Shown here one piece after another: positions 37,701 through 49,245 of a DNA stretch of 64,000 nucleotides. Origin of the DNA: Chamaea fasciata (Eukaryota; Chordata; Aves; Passeriformes; Sylviidae). The stretch spans positions 88,027,637 through 88,091,636 of the forward strand of contig JARCOQ010000001.1 of NCBI GenBank assembly GCA_029207755.1, written 5' to 3'. Every line of letters starts with the position of its first letter. The first letter of the stretch is position 1. The notes under the pieces were generated by a model. It searched no databases. It had not been told where the DNA came from and saw only the letters and a list, made by a program, of their open reading frames with translations. The translations under genes and the position numbers were made by a program.

Positions 37701-40700
37701 CAAAATGTCCCAGCCCTGCCATTTGTTTAGTGCCATGGTCTCCCCAAATGTAAAAACTTAGTGGTGGTGTTGTGCCAAACAAATTCAGGTGCTGAATAGG
37801 AAACACCCCACAAGATTTATCACAGGAGAAATATTTTGATGTTCCTCTTTTATGATGCATTCGAGATATTTTTCATGGGGACAGAACTGTGAAAAGTGTG
37901 CTTTGGGCTACTGCTTGGTGAGGCTTTCCAGCTCTCCATGGGTCTGGAGAGAGATCTTAGAGGTCAAAAAATTGTGTGCATGGTGTCTCCCCCCAAAAGA
38001 TTATCTAATTCTTTAGTACACCAACTGGAGTTTGCTATCCTGACCTGCAGCACATACAGCTGGACCCTAAGTTGGATGTCTCTTCCAACTGGAGCACTGT
38101 AGTTAAAGGATACTAGTTATTCCAGAGTGGAGGAACTATGTGGTCCTGTGCTTTCTTCCTCTTTTTAGGTCAGAAAGTTCAAAACATGGTGGCAAAAAAT
38201 AAAAGCCCCTTCCCAAGTGAAGTTTAGATAGTTGTTTGAATTTTTTTTAATCAACAGAAACTCTTTAAAATGTAAAGCCATGTTGCTGAGAAAATACTAG
38301 CCAGTTCCATTTAATATTCCTTAAGTAAATGGGAGCCTGATAAAAAGAAGGATTAGTGAATTAATGACTTCAAAATTAGTTGAAATCAGTTATGAATGGT
38401 AATTACTTTGAGTATTGCTGTTGTCTGGAAGAGTGGGATAGGCCCAAAGAAGCCCTGTCTAGGCTTATTTTCCATGAGTCTTTGATTACGTCTGTTCTGA
38501 ATAGCTCTCCTATCATATTTTGTGGTACCAGTGGTGGTGTTAGAAGCTGTACACACATGGAAAACCTCCTCATATGAAGTTTTTTTTCTCGATTTCCAGT
38601 AAGGTTCTACTGAATTCTATTTGAATGTGCACAAGAGATCCAGACCACTTCCTTTTTCAATGATCAGGTTAAATGTTCTACTGAAATGCAGAGCTCAGAA
38701 AGGTCAGTATGAAAGACAAGGAGAACACAGAGGATGGAAACTGAGATGTGAGGACAACATGCCCAGCTGGAATAACTGCAGGCAAGGACAGCAAAGTCAG
38801 CTCCTCAGCTCTCCAAACAAATGATTTGATTAAGATAGAGGAACACCTGGTAATTTAACTCCATTCACACAAAGTTCTTACTTGATCAAAAGAGCTGTTG
38901 GCTTGTGTCTTAACATTTCTCTGCTTTACAATGCAACCTTGGTGACCTTTTGCTCTCCAGGTTTTTCTTTTCCCCCCTTCTCCTTTTCTTCAAATGACAG
39001 AGAAGTGTACCTGATCTCTTCTGGTTTCTCACTTCGTTCTTTTCCTCCTGCTCCCCTAAGGTACAAGTAGTCTTTCAGTACTCAATAATTGCTTCAAAGG
39101 AAGTCTTCGCCTCAAGCACCAATACTGGTGGATCTAGAATCTTTCCGTATTTCTGCACTTCATTAATTTGCATTTGTTAACTTCTGAACAATTAATGATG
39201 GAGTTAACAACAATAATTTATCATAATCTTACAAAAAAACCCAAATAAACAAAAAAAATCAAAACAAAATAAACACCAAAAGCAAGAAAATGTTGAAGGT
39301 GGATTTCTACAGTAAAATTCCAGGACAGTTCAAATTGGTTAGGATCTTTTTCACCTTTCCCCATCGTCTGCACTGTTAAACGCTTACTTAGAACTTGTCC
39401 TGCACAAGCTCCATCTTTTTAACACTTACACAGATGGAAAGCAAATCTTTCTGATGGGAGCCATTATAATGATGGAATAAAACAGAGTCTAGGTGTTCCA
39501 TCTATTTTTAATTTGTTCCTTTTGTTTCACCCCATTATGCCTAATTCCGACATTATACTTTCTAGTAATATGTGAGATATAATCTCAATTGCAGTGTGTA
39601 GGGCTAAAAGTGGTAGCTGATGGCCCTGATCATTCTGGCACTCCTGGGAATCCTCACACCACCTTGGCATCTATGAATATGCAAGTTACAGCTATAATTC
39701 AGAAAATGGACTTAATGTAGGATGAATTTTCAGCTCCTAGAAACAGCTAAAATGCATTTGATTTCTTGTTTTTTATTTTATTTAATCCTGCAAGGTAGAA
39801 GCCTTTTTTTCTGGCTCCTCCAGAAAGGTTAATGCACTGGGCTGGCAATACTTGTGATTTCTGCTCCTCTCCCTTTGCTCTGAAATGAGGAGTCCTCACA
39901 TGCAAGTGCTGCCTTTGCACATGGATGTGGTTGCTTGTTTACAAACCCTATGGATTTGTAATAAGTCTTAGAAGCTACCTGGGGATACAGGCAGCTTGAG
40001 ACATCACGCCACCCCTCTGCTAATGACACATATCTCTAGATCTCCTTTTTAATCTGACCCAAATGGTGCTAGTGTCCTGGTTTTCTCAGTGCCTGATCAA
40101 CAGAAGGACTTGGGTGAGACCTTGATGACCAGCTGAGATTTGATTTAAATAGGGCAGAGGTGACACTTACTGCTGGGGAAAGCAGCCTAAGACTGTGGCA
40201 GAGATTATGTCTATTCCTATTTGTGAGAGAGAGTATCCTCACCTGAGTAATTTCAGAACTCAGAGATCACCACCGGTCTCCTGTGTTTCCAGTTTTAATT
40301 TATCACTGAACTTGTGACAATTTGGCCTCTGGTGCTTCAGGTTGCATCCGTGAAGTGTGGTTTGTAAGCACATGAAACATGAAATTTTAAAATTTCATTT
40401 TAAAATGAAATTTTAAAATATGCACAGATGTGATATTTTCTCCCAGTAAGCTGGTTTACTGCTCATAGTTGGTAATTTTAGCATTTTAAGCAATAATTTG
40501 TGCAGAGAAAAGGCATATATTTCTTAAGGGAAATTGTTAAAAATTTTGATTTTTTCTTAAAGTAAAAAGCTGCTGGCTGTTTTTCCTTATACAGAATTTG
40601 ACAATGTTCTCGAAACTGTTGGATCAGTAGAGTTGATCCGGGTCTACAAGCACTTACTGGTACAGAAAAGTACACAACATCAACAAACTTCTGATATGGC

Positions 40701-43147
40701 TTTCTTTGGTAGCAGCAAGGGTGGAAGGAATTGTCTTTTGCCTCCTTAGCAGCCCACCTGCAGCCTGCCCAGTTTAAGCACAGGACCTCTGTCTAAGCTT
40801 CAGGTACTTGAAAAACATGTGCTCCAAGCCCAAGTGCCAACTTCATCATGTTCAGCTGGGGAAGGTAAGCACCTGTGACAACTTCAGGAAAATCTGCTTG
40901 CCCAACTCAGAAGTCTAAAGGTCTAACAAGCTGCCCTTCTGGGAGGCTTTCAGAGGCACCTAACTCTTTGTTGACTCGAAAATTTTGAGACATCTCAGTA
41001 GGATGAGGGCAGCTGGGCAGAGCTGTTTATCTTTAGACCTTGTCCTTTGGGGATCGTAGGGGTATCTGACCTTATGCTAATGGCACATCTTAGGGCTGTC
41101 CTGGAGCTGTTCTTCCTCCAAGTACTTTGCGGATTGGTTGACCTCAAAGCTCAGAGATAAAATCGGCTCCCAGATAGCTCATGCCCACGGTGCAGTGCAT
41201 GGAGCTCTGGCTCAAAAGAGGAATCTGCCCTTGGAGATTTAAAAACAGCCCTTTTGTTATGACTCTTTGCTGTCTGTAACCTTCGTCCCTTTGCCATGAG
41301 GTTGAAGAAATCAACTGTCATGAAGTGCCAAATCTAACTAATCAGGAGGTGAGGGTGAGGGGACGAAGAATTGAAGCACAAGTACTCCCATCAGTAGGTT
41401 TACTGTGTTTCTCATCAAATCCATCATGTGGGACAGGCTGTATTGGGAGATACACCCTTTCTTGTGAATGAGATTTTTTTTTTCTTTTGAACGTCTAAGA
41501 GGCAACCCCTACATTCTGGAGCTATTGCAAGAAATGCTGTGTGGCACCTTATAAACAAAATTAAGGAAGATGGTTGGCTATGGGGGTTTCTTTAGGTGGG
41601 GTGGGGGTGGGTGGGGGGAATGTGTTTTATCTCTGTTGTAGAGCTGCTTATTTTGTGATTTATCCCTGATACAGAGACCAGAGGGGTTTAGATGTAGTGA
41701 GAGGATGGAGGAATAAAACAATTGTTGTAGATATGTCCAACAAGGAATTGATCCTAAATCACAGTCACTGGAAGGATCAACTGTGTTTACATAAGGAACC
41801 ACTGTGCAGAATGTGCTAAATATAGGTAACTCTTGCCTTAAAGAGCTTACTGTCCACAAAAGACAGAGAGAATAAGGGGCATAGAGAGAAGCTTTAGAAA
41901 TTACAGATTTTGAAGTATTGAATCACCATGACTTTATTTGGTACTGAAGATAATTTCTGCTCCCCCATTTGCCTGTTTTTCTTCAGCAGGGATGTGAAGG
42001 CTATCTCAGGCAGGACTGCAAGTGTAAACTTCCATTCTGCTCCTTCACAAGAGAAGCTGTGATAGGAACCAGGGAAGTAGACTAAGAGAAAATACAGAGC
42101 CAGCATCATGGAAGTGTGTTTTGTACAGTGTAAAACCAGCCTGGCTGACAGTCCAGAGCTAAGAGTGAAATCTGCAGGAGAACAGCTGGCAGTACAGATC
42201 AGCCATCATGTTCCCTGGGTTCCCAAATTTGCAGAATGTGGAGCTGTGAGCCGGCACTGCCAGCCATGCCCAGCTGCAATCTGGGAGGCGTAAATCAGCA
42301 GTATGCAGCCTCAGAATCAAGGTCTCAAGGGACTAATCTGAGGACTAACACAACTCAGTGACTGTCTGCAGCAAAGCTAGCCTCAGGAAGGATGGAGCAG
42401 GAAGGCAGCTGAACAGGAGGCGGCTAAATACAGTTCCTACCAGGATGTGGCTAAAACCAAATTTGCTTCAGTCATGCAAATGAGACCTGCTAAAATTTTC
42501 TTTGTTCTTCCCTTTATTTAGTTGTGGCAGGCAAAATTAGACTGGAAGGGAAAGGGGGCAGCAATATCTATTCAGTTAATCCTTTTTGCTGAGTCCTGCT
42601 ACTGCAGCCAGTTATCTGCATACCTTGAAGCAAAATGGGGATTTAAACATCAAAGTACAAATTTAAATTCTGGAGGACAATCATTGTGGAGTCATCAAAC
42701 CTTCCAGCAATTGTACCAGCAATTTTGCTGGTTTCTCCTTTGCTCTAAGCCTTATCCTGCACTCCCAGACACCCATAGCAGCCTCTGAAAGCAGCTGGAG
42801 CATTGACCAGGATAATACTCTGTGTAAAACAAACAGTCCTTTGCAGAAAAGCACAAACCTAGACTGCTCCTCAGTCATTTGACCAGGCCAGTCACTTGGT
42901 GTTTAGCTCTAATCAATTTAAAACTTGAAAGCTTTGGGTATCCTGTTTGACTTCTGAAAAGTTTCTTGTCCAACCAACAGAATAAGGTGGAAACTGGCTG
43001 AGAGCCTCAGGAGTGAGAAATGCTGTGAGGCTGTGCAGGCAACACAGCAGTGTCAGGCCACACCATGAAATCAAGCCACATTCTTCAGCCAGGGCTCTCA
43101 TAGCCAGGGTCACCTCTTTAACAAAAACAAAAACAAAAACCCAAAAA

Positions 43148-43192
<45 letters not shown>

Positions 43193-46100
43193 AAAAAAAA
43201 ACAAAAAAAACCAAACAAAACCCACAAAACAAACAAACAAACAAAAACAACAAAAAAAGAGATTTTGTGGGTTTTGTCTTCTAGTGTTTGTTTTTAAGGG
43301 CTTCAAGTAATGTATGTTAACACCTTAATATTAATAGCACCGCAGTTATCAAAAGGCTGAGAATGGGCAGCTCCCAAATAATATCCAAATGGTGGCTTTT
43401 GGCTTCTGTTTCCCTCTGCAGAGGCAAAACCACACATGTCTGCTGAGGGGCACTGTTTGAATCGTCTACTGTTGCAAAATCATCAAATGCATTCAAACCT
43501 CTCTTCTGGTTCTAAATGGATCCTGAATTATATGAGCATGTTCGTTTCTGATAAGTACTTGGGAAATAATCTGTGTGACCATTTTCAGCCTCCAAGCCCC
43601 ACAGCCCTTGCTTTTGGATGAAGTGGTAAGTTTTTAACATCTGTCTTTTACTGTCTGACTGTATGAGGAAAGCTTCTTAGTCATAAGAGCAGAAAAATAA
43701 CACTGAATTGCCAGTAGCATAAATAAATCAGTACTTGCTCTCATCTATAAATCTATTCATGTTTAAGCATGGGCCTGGAAAAATCATTCCACAGATGGTC
43801 ATCTGAATAAAACCCAATCTATGGCATTTTCATGGGTGCTGAAGGACAAGGTATAGGCATGTTTGAGCTGAGTGACTGTTGCAGATGCAAATTTATGCCT
43901 GTGGACACGGTCCTAGCAGCAAAGAGCTGTCCCCAGCTGTGGACTGTAGCTCAGGAAGGACGATCAAAACATGCCAAGATCTAAGATGAGAAGGGACTTT
44001 TTAACATTCAATGTGTTTTGGTGTTGATTTGAACTTTCCTAGTAAAACCACCTGTCACTAAGACATTTTTGCTAAAAGCTGTATCTTGCTCACCATCCTC
44101 AGCTGTGACGCATGGAAGAGCACTTACCTCAATGAGCATGTAGAAGGAGAGCAGTGTGATGCCCAGGTTGTACACGATGAGGTGAGGCCTGAGAGAGAAA
44201 GGAGGCCTGTTCTTCATGAACTTGTTGCCCAGCCATATGCAGAGTAGATATGCTCCAGTAAGGAAAAACGTGGGAAGGTAAGAGTCCAAAAGGAACCATC
44301 CTCTAACCCTGGCATCTAGAAAAAGGAACAGACAGAGCAGGCAATTAAGAAAGCTGTGGTAAAGTACTGCTAAAATAAGGCAGAAATTACTTCTTTTTTT
44401 CATGAAAAGAATCTGCTAAAAGTGGGAGATGAAATCAGTCATTCTTTCCTCACAAGAGCTATCCATTGCTTTCAACTTACCAAAACCGCATGCTGAGTCT
44501 CCGAGAATGTGGGCTGAAAACTGCATGGAATTCCCTAATAATTTAAGGTCATCTAAATCACCTCATTTTAATGGTAAAGAGTAAATGAAAGGGAAAACCC
44601 TATTCCTATATGCTTTTAATTTTTTTTATTTCATGTTTTAACTTAATATTTATTTAAATTCTATCTTAATTGGCTCAACAATTTCCAGATAGTATTAAAT
44701 ACAAAGTATGCATGTAATGTTGCCAGCTTACATGTTATTTTAACTCTGCACTTGCCATACAGGTAGGAAGGTATATAACACTAACTAGAAAACGTTCATA
44801 CAAGGGGAAGACTTTTCCCAAATAATAAATATGAAAAGCAAGTGGCAAACGTTTATTTTGATGTTTATAAAAGACTTTTGGTTGGGCAAGGGCTTGTTTT
44901 CTCACAGTTTCTGTCCCACTTGCCTGGTCCTGAAATGAAATATTAAGGTCAAATCCTGCTTGCCTTATTCACACAAGTAATCCCATTGGCAGTAATCAGA
45001 TAGTTCAGTGTATATGAGCAAAGCCTAATCCCAGATGCCAAGCTAGAGGCACCACTTTGTTGTCATATGAGCAACTGGATGTCATGAGTGAAAGGGGTGT
45101 GCTCTCTATGCTTTTTTCTTTTTCCAAGATGGGCAAAATCAAGGGTACATTTTCCATAGCAACATTCTTCAGCCATGTACCTATGGAAAGAACAAGGGGA
45201 CATCAAAGCTAGTTTTTAGAATGACTCATGGAGTAAGTGAAGAAAGAAATCAGTGAGGAGTCATTGTACAGGTCTCATGGAAAGTAGTTCTTTCTGCTCT
45301 TAGAAAGATGTATTTGGTCTTGGAAAATGCTTTAAATTACTTAGATTATTTTTTACAAAGGCCAAGATTGTGTTAAAAATCGTAAAAGAAAAGATATTCA
45401 CAGTGCATAAAAAAAAAATTACTGTTTTTCTGCCTGTGTTGAAATTGGAAAAGCTAATGCACCAAGTAAATGTGCCCAAACATTTAGTAATTGATTGTAA
45501 TTTTGCTGTACTGTATCCTCTCCAACAACTCCTTCCTCAGAAATACATGCATAAAGGTATATTTAAAGTGAAATTTTACATATGCTAGAGTAACCTGCAT
45601 ATGAGCCAGGCTTTGAGCACCAGCTTTCTTTCTCATTACATTTTTCCTCTGCTTCCCCCCTCACTTCCATCGCAGTGGCTGTAACATTCATCTGTTGAAT
45701 TTGGAGTGTTTAAGTGTTGATGTCTTCGGAGTGTGTGTTTTAGGAGCATAAGGATTTAATATATTTAATTGGTATCCTACATGAAAATGTAGAAAGCAGT
45801 CGTGTCAGCAAGACTGTTAGCTAAGGAAGGGTCTCCCATCCGAGGATTGCAACACTTGGCACATAAAGGTTACATACACAAAGGCAAATTGGCATCAGTA
45901 GATAACAAAACTGCATGTTTGCTCAAAGAGGAAAAATATTCACAAGAGTTCAGAATACAAATTGAACTACACAGAATAAATTCTGCCCCAGTATGCACTC
46001 AGGAAGTTTTCATCCTGCTGTGAGTGGCCACAAGCATGTGGGCTGATCCACACAAAAGCAGAACTCGTGTGCTTGTTCAGGTCAGCATGTCAAGTATTTT

Positions 46101-49100
46101 TAAGTTCTATAGTATTCCAGTTTCAAGAGAAATTGTTAAAACATGTAACCTTCCTGAATATTTCCCACCACGACCTTAATACCTTGAAGAGTAGGACAGT
46201 TTCTGGCAGAAAGTAGTATATAAAGGGGAGCCAAGGAACGTGACTGCTTTGTTTCCACTTCCACTTATCCTTGAATGACAAGCAGAGGGAGGTTTTCATG
46301 TGTCAGGAGGGGGGAGGAAAGGGAATGTATTTCAAAAGAAGTTATCAGAAGAATGAGAGATGAAAAGCATTTCTGTTGACCGACAGTTAAATCTCCATGT
46401 TCAAGTACTATAAAGTTACACTGTCAATAGGAGAAAGGATTATTTTTACAGTATTGAACTTGCACAGCATCTGAAATTGAGACCAGAGCAGTGAATAAAG
46501 TCACAGTGGGAAAGCACTGAAGTACAGCAGGGGAAGGAGCAGGCGCCCACAAGCTCCAATCGCTCCGTGAATAAGCTCATTCACGGTCACTGGCCATGGT
46601 GTGCCAAACCCTTGGGGTGAAATCCTGGCTCCTGTTAAGTGAGTGGCAGGCCTCCCAGGCTCTTGAAATGTATCAGGCCTTTATCAATGAGGTTTAGAAA
46701 CATTTTGATTCAAGTTTCTGTATAGCTTTAGCCAGTCAGTATCTTACTAGATTCAGTCTTTTTTAAGGTGCAGAGGGTAGATGGGTTTGCCGCAGAGCCT
46801 TGCTACTGATCATAGTCTATTAAGGAAAAGTGCTTTTTACTTTATCATAACTTTAACAAAGTACATCTCCTCTTGACCACCTCTGTTTTGTTTTGTTTTT
46901 TCACAGGTAGAACAAGCAACCAGTTAAGTAGATTTAGCTCCTGCAATTCAATGTTACTTAATTTTGCGTAACACCAGACAGTACTCTGCAGATGAAGGGT
47001 TACACTGGAAAAATTATCTCTTACAGAAGAAAATTGCTATTTCACTCGTTCTCAATTTGCCTTGAGCATAAGAACAATATGGACCAACACCAAACTGTAA
47101 GACCACCCCTCATTAAGAGAGGTATGGGCATACCAATGGGCAGGTATATGGCTGCTGTTACCTGATCCAAAGGACTTGTTCTGCTAGTTCAAAAGCAAAC
47201 ACAGAGGTGAAGCTGTCTACAAAGCCCAGCTGATACCAGTGAATGAAGGTACAAAATACACCAATATTTGTAAAATAAATTCAGATCTCAGATAGTCTGT
47301 CCTTCATTACAGCTGGGCAGTACTGCTGCCTGTGTTAACCTGGTGCTCCCAGTGTGACAGAGATTGCCTCTGGGAACTAGAGCGCAGCTTTCTGTCTCTT
47401 CTAGTGCCCTCAGACACAACTGGTAATGATGACAGACTTGCATAGTGATACAAGTATTTCTGGAGTTACTACTTAAAATATAAACAATAAATAGGGTATT
47501 GGTTTTCAAAATAATAAAGTGCTGTTATCTATCCTTTTAATCCATCTTGCTGCTGAATGCAGTGTGTACTGTGGATAAAAATCAGTGGAGAGAAAGTAGA
47601 GGAATGGTTTGTGGGTTTAGACGTTTGGGGAAGCTCTCAAATTCATTAGATATTCATCTGTGGGGTCATTTAATTTAAAACTGATTGCAGTCTATGGTGA
47701 ATTATTTATGTGAATTATTTATGTGAATTATTTATGAGGATAAACACACTGAAGGGAGATATGTTATTCAGGAAGTGTATGATACTGTGTCATTATACCA
47801 CCAGTTAAATTAAAGATCAGAGTGCAGAGGCATGGACAAACAAAGTAATCTTCAGCCCTGATGTCTGGAGAAGGATGCCGATGCACTTGGCAAGATATAC
47901 AAATAATACTTGTTTAATTGAAGGGCTTTCTAAAAGCCCAAAAGGAACTCTATGCTATTCAGAATTGGATCAGCTATAGCTTATTCCTTCAGACGATTTG
48001 TCCGGACCAACAAAGAAAGAGGAATGAAAGAGAACACGATGTCAAATTGGAAAAAAACAAAACACCAAAACACCAGAAAGTAGTGCTTTTATTCTTCTGA
48101 TCACATTTCTTTGTTAATATTAAAATGTACTATTGTAGAAGCCATTAGTAAAACCTATTCTGCTTTAACCACTTCTGCTGCAGTTCCAAAGCTGTTCAGT
48201 GTTTCTTCACTGGAAATCTTCCAAACTCACATCTACTGTAGACTTGATGGAAAAGATTTTGTAGCCAGCCAGCTAAGAAAAATTAGAATTTCCTGTGTTT
48301 AAGAACACTATATCCTTCCCTCTTCTTCTAATTTAGCAAGAACTGTTTCTGTGACATGGGGAACACCACTGCAACAAATTGGGAATCCATGATCATGCAT
48401 CCATCTCCACAAGCAGCAGTTCTGGATTTAACCATGGATAAAAGTTTGCAAGGCAATTCCTGAAGTTAAACACAGCCCTATCAACAGCAAGGTGGCCTTG
48501 CAGTGGCCTACTCTGAGGACTGTGTCCTGTCTAAGCTCCTGTCTCACCCCTTTCTTGTATTTGCTTGGCTCTCTTAGCCCTGACTTTGATGCTTCATCCT
48601 CGCCTGCAGTCCTATTTTAGGTTTGGTGCAATTTTTTTACTTACTTGTTTCAATCCTAGCAAAGCGTGAGGCACCTCCAACCTCCAAATACAATTATTTG
48701 TTACTCTTGTCCAAACTGTTCCAGAAAACAATAATAGGAAGTCAAAAGATGCATCTGTTCTCCCACCCAATCTATCAGTTTATTGAAATTTTGGATGTGA
48801 TCCTGCAGGTTGCTTTTGCTCCAAGCATCCTTCTGAATTAGGCAATTTAATAATTAGCTTGACCAAACAAACTGGGTTATGAATGATGATCAGTCCTAAA
48901 CCTGATCTTTCACTTTCAGAAAGATCCAGGCTTTCAGGCTTTTTATTCCATGTTAGGATGCAAACCTGAATTTATTTCCCTTATATTTTCAGAAACAAAG
49001 GAAACACAAATCATTGCATTGATAGATTTGCTGCAATAATGGTGTCTTCCTGATAATACTATGATTCTGCCAAGTTTACACTTTTCAATAAGAAGTTACT

Positions 49101-49245
49101 CAGGAAATTTATTAGAAGTTTTTTGGGTGGTAATCCCTAGAAGTATTATTTCTTTGAAGGGCTGTAAGTGAAGCAGCTTACCTCGAGGTCCAAACATATA
49201 GTCCACAAATTCATTTACTTCCCGGTCAAAAGCTTTCAGGGTCTC
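25091..49245 (-). CDS. ELOVL2: ELOVL2, very-long-chain fatty acid elongase 2 (coding exons 2-8)
   Basis: ER membrane 3-ketoacyl-CoA synthase that condenses malonyl-CoA with C20 and C22 polyunsaturated acyl-CoAs, a key step toward DHA. Seven exons (listed separately) join in frame to 296 residues plus stop; with the exon 1 Met this gives 297, against 296 in human. Numbering from that Met, the sequence shows the catalytic histidine box H-V-Y-H-H at 146-150, K-V-I-E-F-M-D at 123-129, [11 protein letters not shown] at 178-188 and several hydrophobic membrane segments (for example about 35-52 and 68-88). The C-terminus is K-K-A-Q, as in mammals. Near residue 234 (K-P-C-G-F-P-F-G-C) is Cys where ELOVL5 has Trp, so this is ELOVL2 rather than ELOVL5. 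No disabling change is seen. Exon 1 is not found in the window. Confidence 0.95.
25220..25888 (-). other. ELOVL2 intron 7
   Basis: 669-nt intron, the second shortest of the gene. Holds the (CT)n microsatellite listed separately; nothing else recognised. Confidence 0.8.
25686..25728. repeat. (CT)n / (GA)n microsatellite
   Basis: 43 nt of uninterrupted CT dinucleotides, about 21 units. In the ELOVL2 transcript it reads (GA)n, 160 nt downstream of the exon 7 donor. Confidence 0.97.
25889..26023 (-). CDS. ELOVL2: ELOVL2 exon 7
   Basis: 135 nt, phase 0 to phase 0, acceptor cttctctccacag, donor gtaaac. Reads [10 protein letters not shown], then [17 protein letters not shown] and a membrane segment ending N-F-Y-I-K. 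Carries the Cys that distinguishes ELOVL2 from ELOVL5. Confidence 0.96.
26024..28154 (-). other. ELOVL2 intron 6
   Basis: 2.1-kb intron; the centre is the ERV/LTR-like block at about 26914-27880. The sequence on either side shows no recognisable element. Confidence 0.7.
26914..27880. mobile_element. ERV/LTR-retrotransposon-like fragment
   Basis: About 1 kb, GC-richer than its surroundings. It contains many diverged copies of a phrase like ccatgggctgcag / tgtgggtccctt ccac (in ...gggtcccttccacaggg, ...ctccatgggctgcaggtgg) and a stretch ending gcagggctgtttctctcaca. I recognise this style from abundant avian endogenous-retrovirus-derived repeats, recalled rather than searched. The copy is degraded, and the open frame of 192 codons at 27236-27814 follows from its repeats, not a retained protein. 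Orientation and exact ends are uncertain. Confidence 0.55.
28155..28279 (-). CDS. ELOVL2: ELOVL2 exon 6
   Basis: 125 nt, phase 1 to phase 0, acceptor atttgttatag, donor gtatgt. Reads [20 protein letters not shown], then [11 protein letters not shown]. Nearly identical to human; contains the H-x-x-M-Y-x-Y-Y motif of elongases. Confidence 0.97.
28280..30017 (-). other. ELOVL2 intron 5
   Basis: 1.7 kb of AT-leaning intronic sequence. I see no gene, repeat family or conserved motif in it. Confidence 0.7.
30018..30189 (-). CDS. ELOVL2: ELOVL2 exon 5 (catalytic histidine box)
   Basis: 172 nt, phase 0 to phase 1, acceptor tgcttgtacag, donor gtaagt. Reads [18 protein letters not shown] and includes H-V-Y-H-H, whose histidines act in the condensation reaction. 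Ends N-W-I-P-C-G-Q plus a split Ser codon. Confidence 0.98.
30190..30738 (-). other. ELOVL2 intron 4
   Basis: 549-nt intron, AT-rich with T runs; nothing recognised. Confidence 0.75.
30739..30816 (-). CDS. ELOVL2: ELOVL2 exon 4
   Basis: 78 nt, phase 0 to phase 0, acceptor gttttctgttccag, donor gtgaga. Reads [20 protein letters not shown] and ends E-A-D-I-R. Matches the human exon closely. Symmetric, so skipping would not shift the frame but would remove a conserved Cys (about residue 99). Confidence 0.96.
33225..33915 (+). mobile_element. CR1 LINE fragment (ORF2 3' part plus 3' UTR)
   Basis: Decayed CR1 text is readable in order: the aaaaggacctggacgtcctgg segment, the block around ctggcagccaggagggcc, the gttcagcctggaggagactg segment and the 3' end agggccaggagttgaag ... 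ttccaacttgacatattttatg. Frameshifted and inactive, with no full ORF2. Inserted in ELOVL2 intron 3, opposite to the gene's transcription. The 5' limit is approximate. Confidence 0.8.
35670..36615 (+). mobile_element. CR1 LINE fragment with reverse-transcriptase remnant
   Basis: Begins in reverse transcriptase text ([14 protein letters not shown]) and retains F-A-D-D at 35794-35805, the polymerase active-site motif of CR1 ORF2. Continues through the C-terminal region (F-L-E-R-W-P-like) to the 3' end gtgggtccctttcaactgaa. Interrupted by frameshifts, so dead. A second insertion in intron 3, about 1.8 kb from the first and in the same orientation. Confidence 0.85.
40384..40419. repeat. 36-nt perfect palindrome of three ATTTTAAAAT units
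   Basis: ATTTTAAAAT, TTC, ATTTTAAAAT, GAA, ATTTTAAAAT. Each 10-mer is itself palindromic and the whole 36 nt equals its own reverse complement. Could extrude as a cruciform or form a hairpin in RNA. In ELOVL2 intron 3. Confidence 0.97.
43149..43191. repeat. 43-nt A homopolymer flanked by (AAAAAC)n-like sequence
   Basis: An unbroken run of 43 A with A-rich flanks (roughly 43123-43258) carrying regularly spaced C residues. Looks like a decayed poly-A tail or simple repeat expansion; the length is likely to vary or be misassembled. No retroposon body is seen to the left. Confidence 0.9.
44128..44315 (-). CDS. ELOVL2: ELOVL2 exon 3
   Basis: 188 nt, phase 1 to phase 0, acceptor gttcctttttctag, donor gtaagt. 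Reads [20 protein letters not shown], then [11 protein letters not shown] and [10 protein letters not shown]. Encodes the first two membrane segments. Confidence 0.97.
46565..46586. repeat. Perfect 8-bp inverted repeat with 6-nt loop
   Basis: CCGTGAAT aagctc ATTCACGG. Two CpG-containing arms in an otherwise CpG-poor intron. May be a chance hairpin or part of a conserved element. Confidence 0.85.
47698..47736. repeat. 13-nt unit repeated three times exactly
   Basis: TGAATTATTTATG in three perfect tandem copies (39 nt) in ELOVL2 intron 2. The absence of divergence suggests a recent or ongoing slippage event. Confidence 0.97.
49182..49245 (-). CDS. ELOVL2: ELOVL2 exon 2
   Basis: 64 nt, acceptor catattttttag, donor gtaagc. 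Reads [20 protein letters not shown] and one more Arg, ending in phase 1. Aligns with the human N-terminus directly after its initiator Met, so exon 1 is expected to end with ATG. Confidence 0.94.

Larger units (their letters stand above)
30817..44127 (-). other. ELOVL2 intron 3
   Basis: 13.3 kb, the largest intron fully inside the window. Contains two CR1 fragments in + orientation (33.2-33.9 and 35.7-36.6 kb), a 36-nt palindrome at 40384 and a long A run at 43149. The rest, including 36.6-40.4 and 40.4-43.1 kb, shows no gene or repeat that I can name. Confidence 0.65.
44316..49181 (-). other. ELOVL2 intron 2
   Basis: 4.9-kb intron, AT-rich. Holds the perfect hairpin at 46565 and the 13-nt tandem triplication at 47698; no gene or mobile element recognised. 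Confidence 0.65.

Noticed and set aside
43013..43297. Lysine-rich 94-codon frame
   Set aside because: Pure translation of the poly-A tract.
25091..49245. Assignment of the elongase to ELOVL5 or ELOVL4
   Set aside because: Exons 3-8 match ELOVL2-specific residues ([20 protein letters not shown] end) and the SYCP2L neighbour fits ELOVL2.
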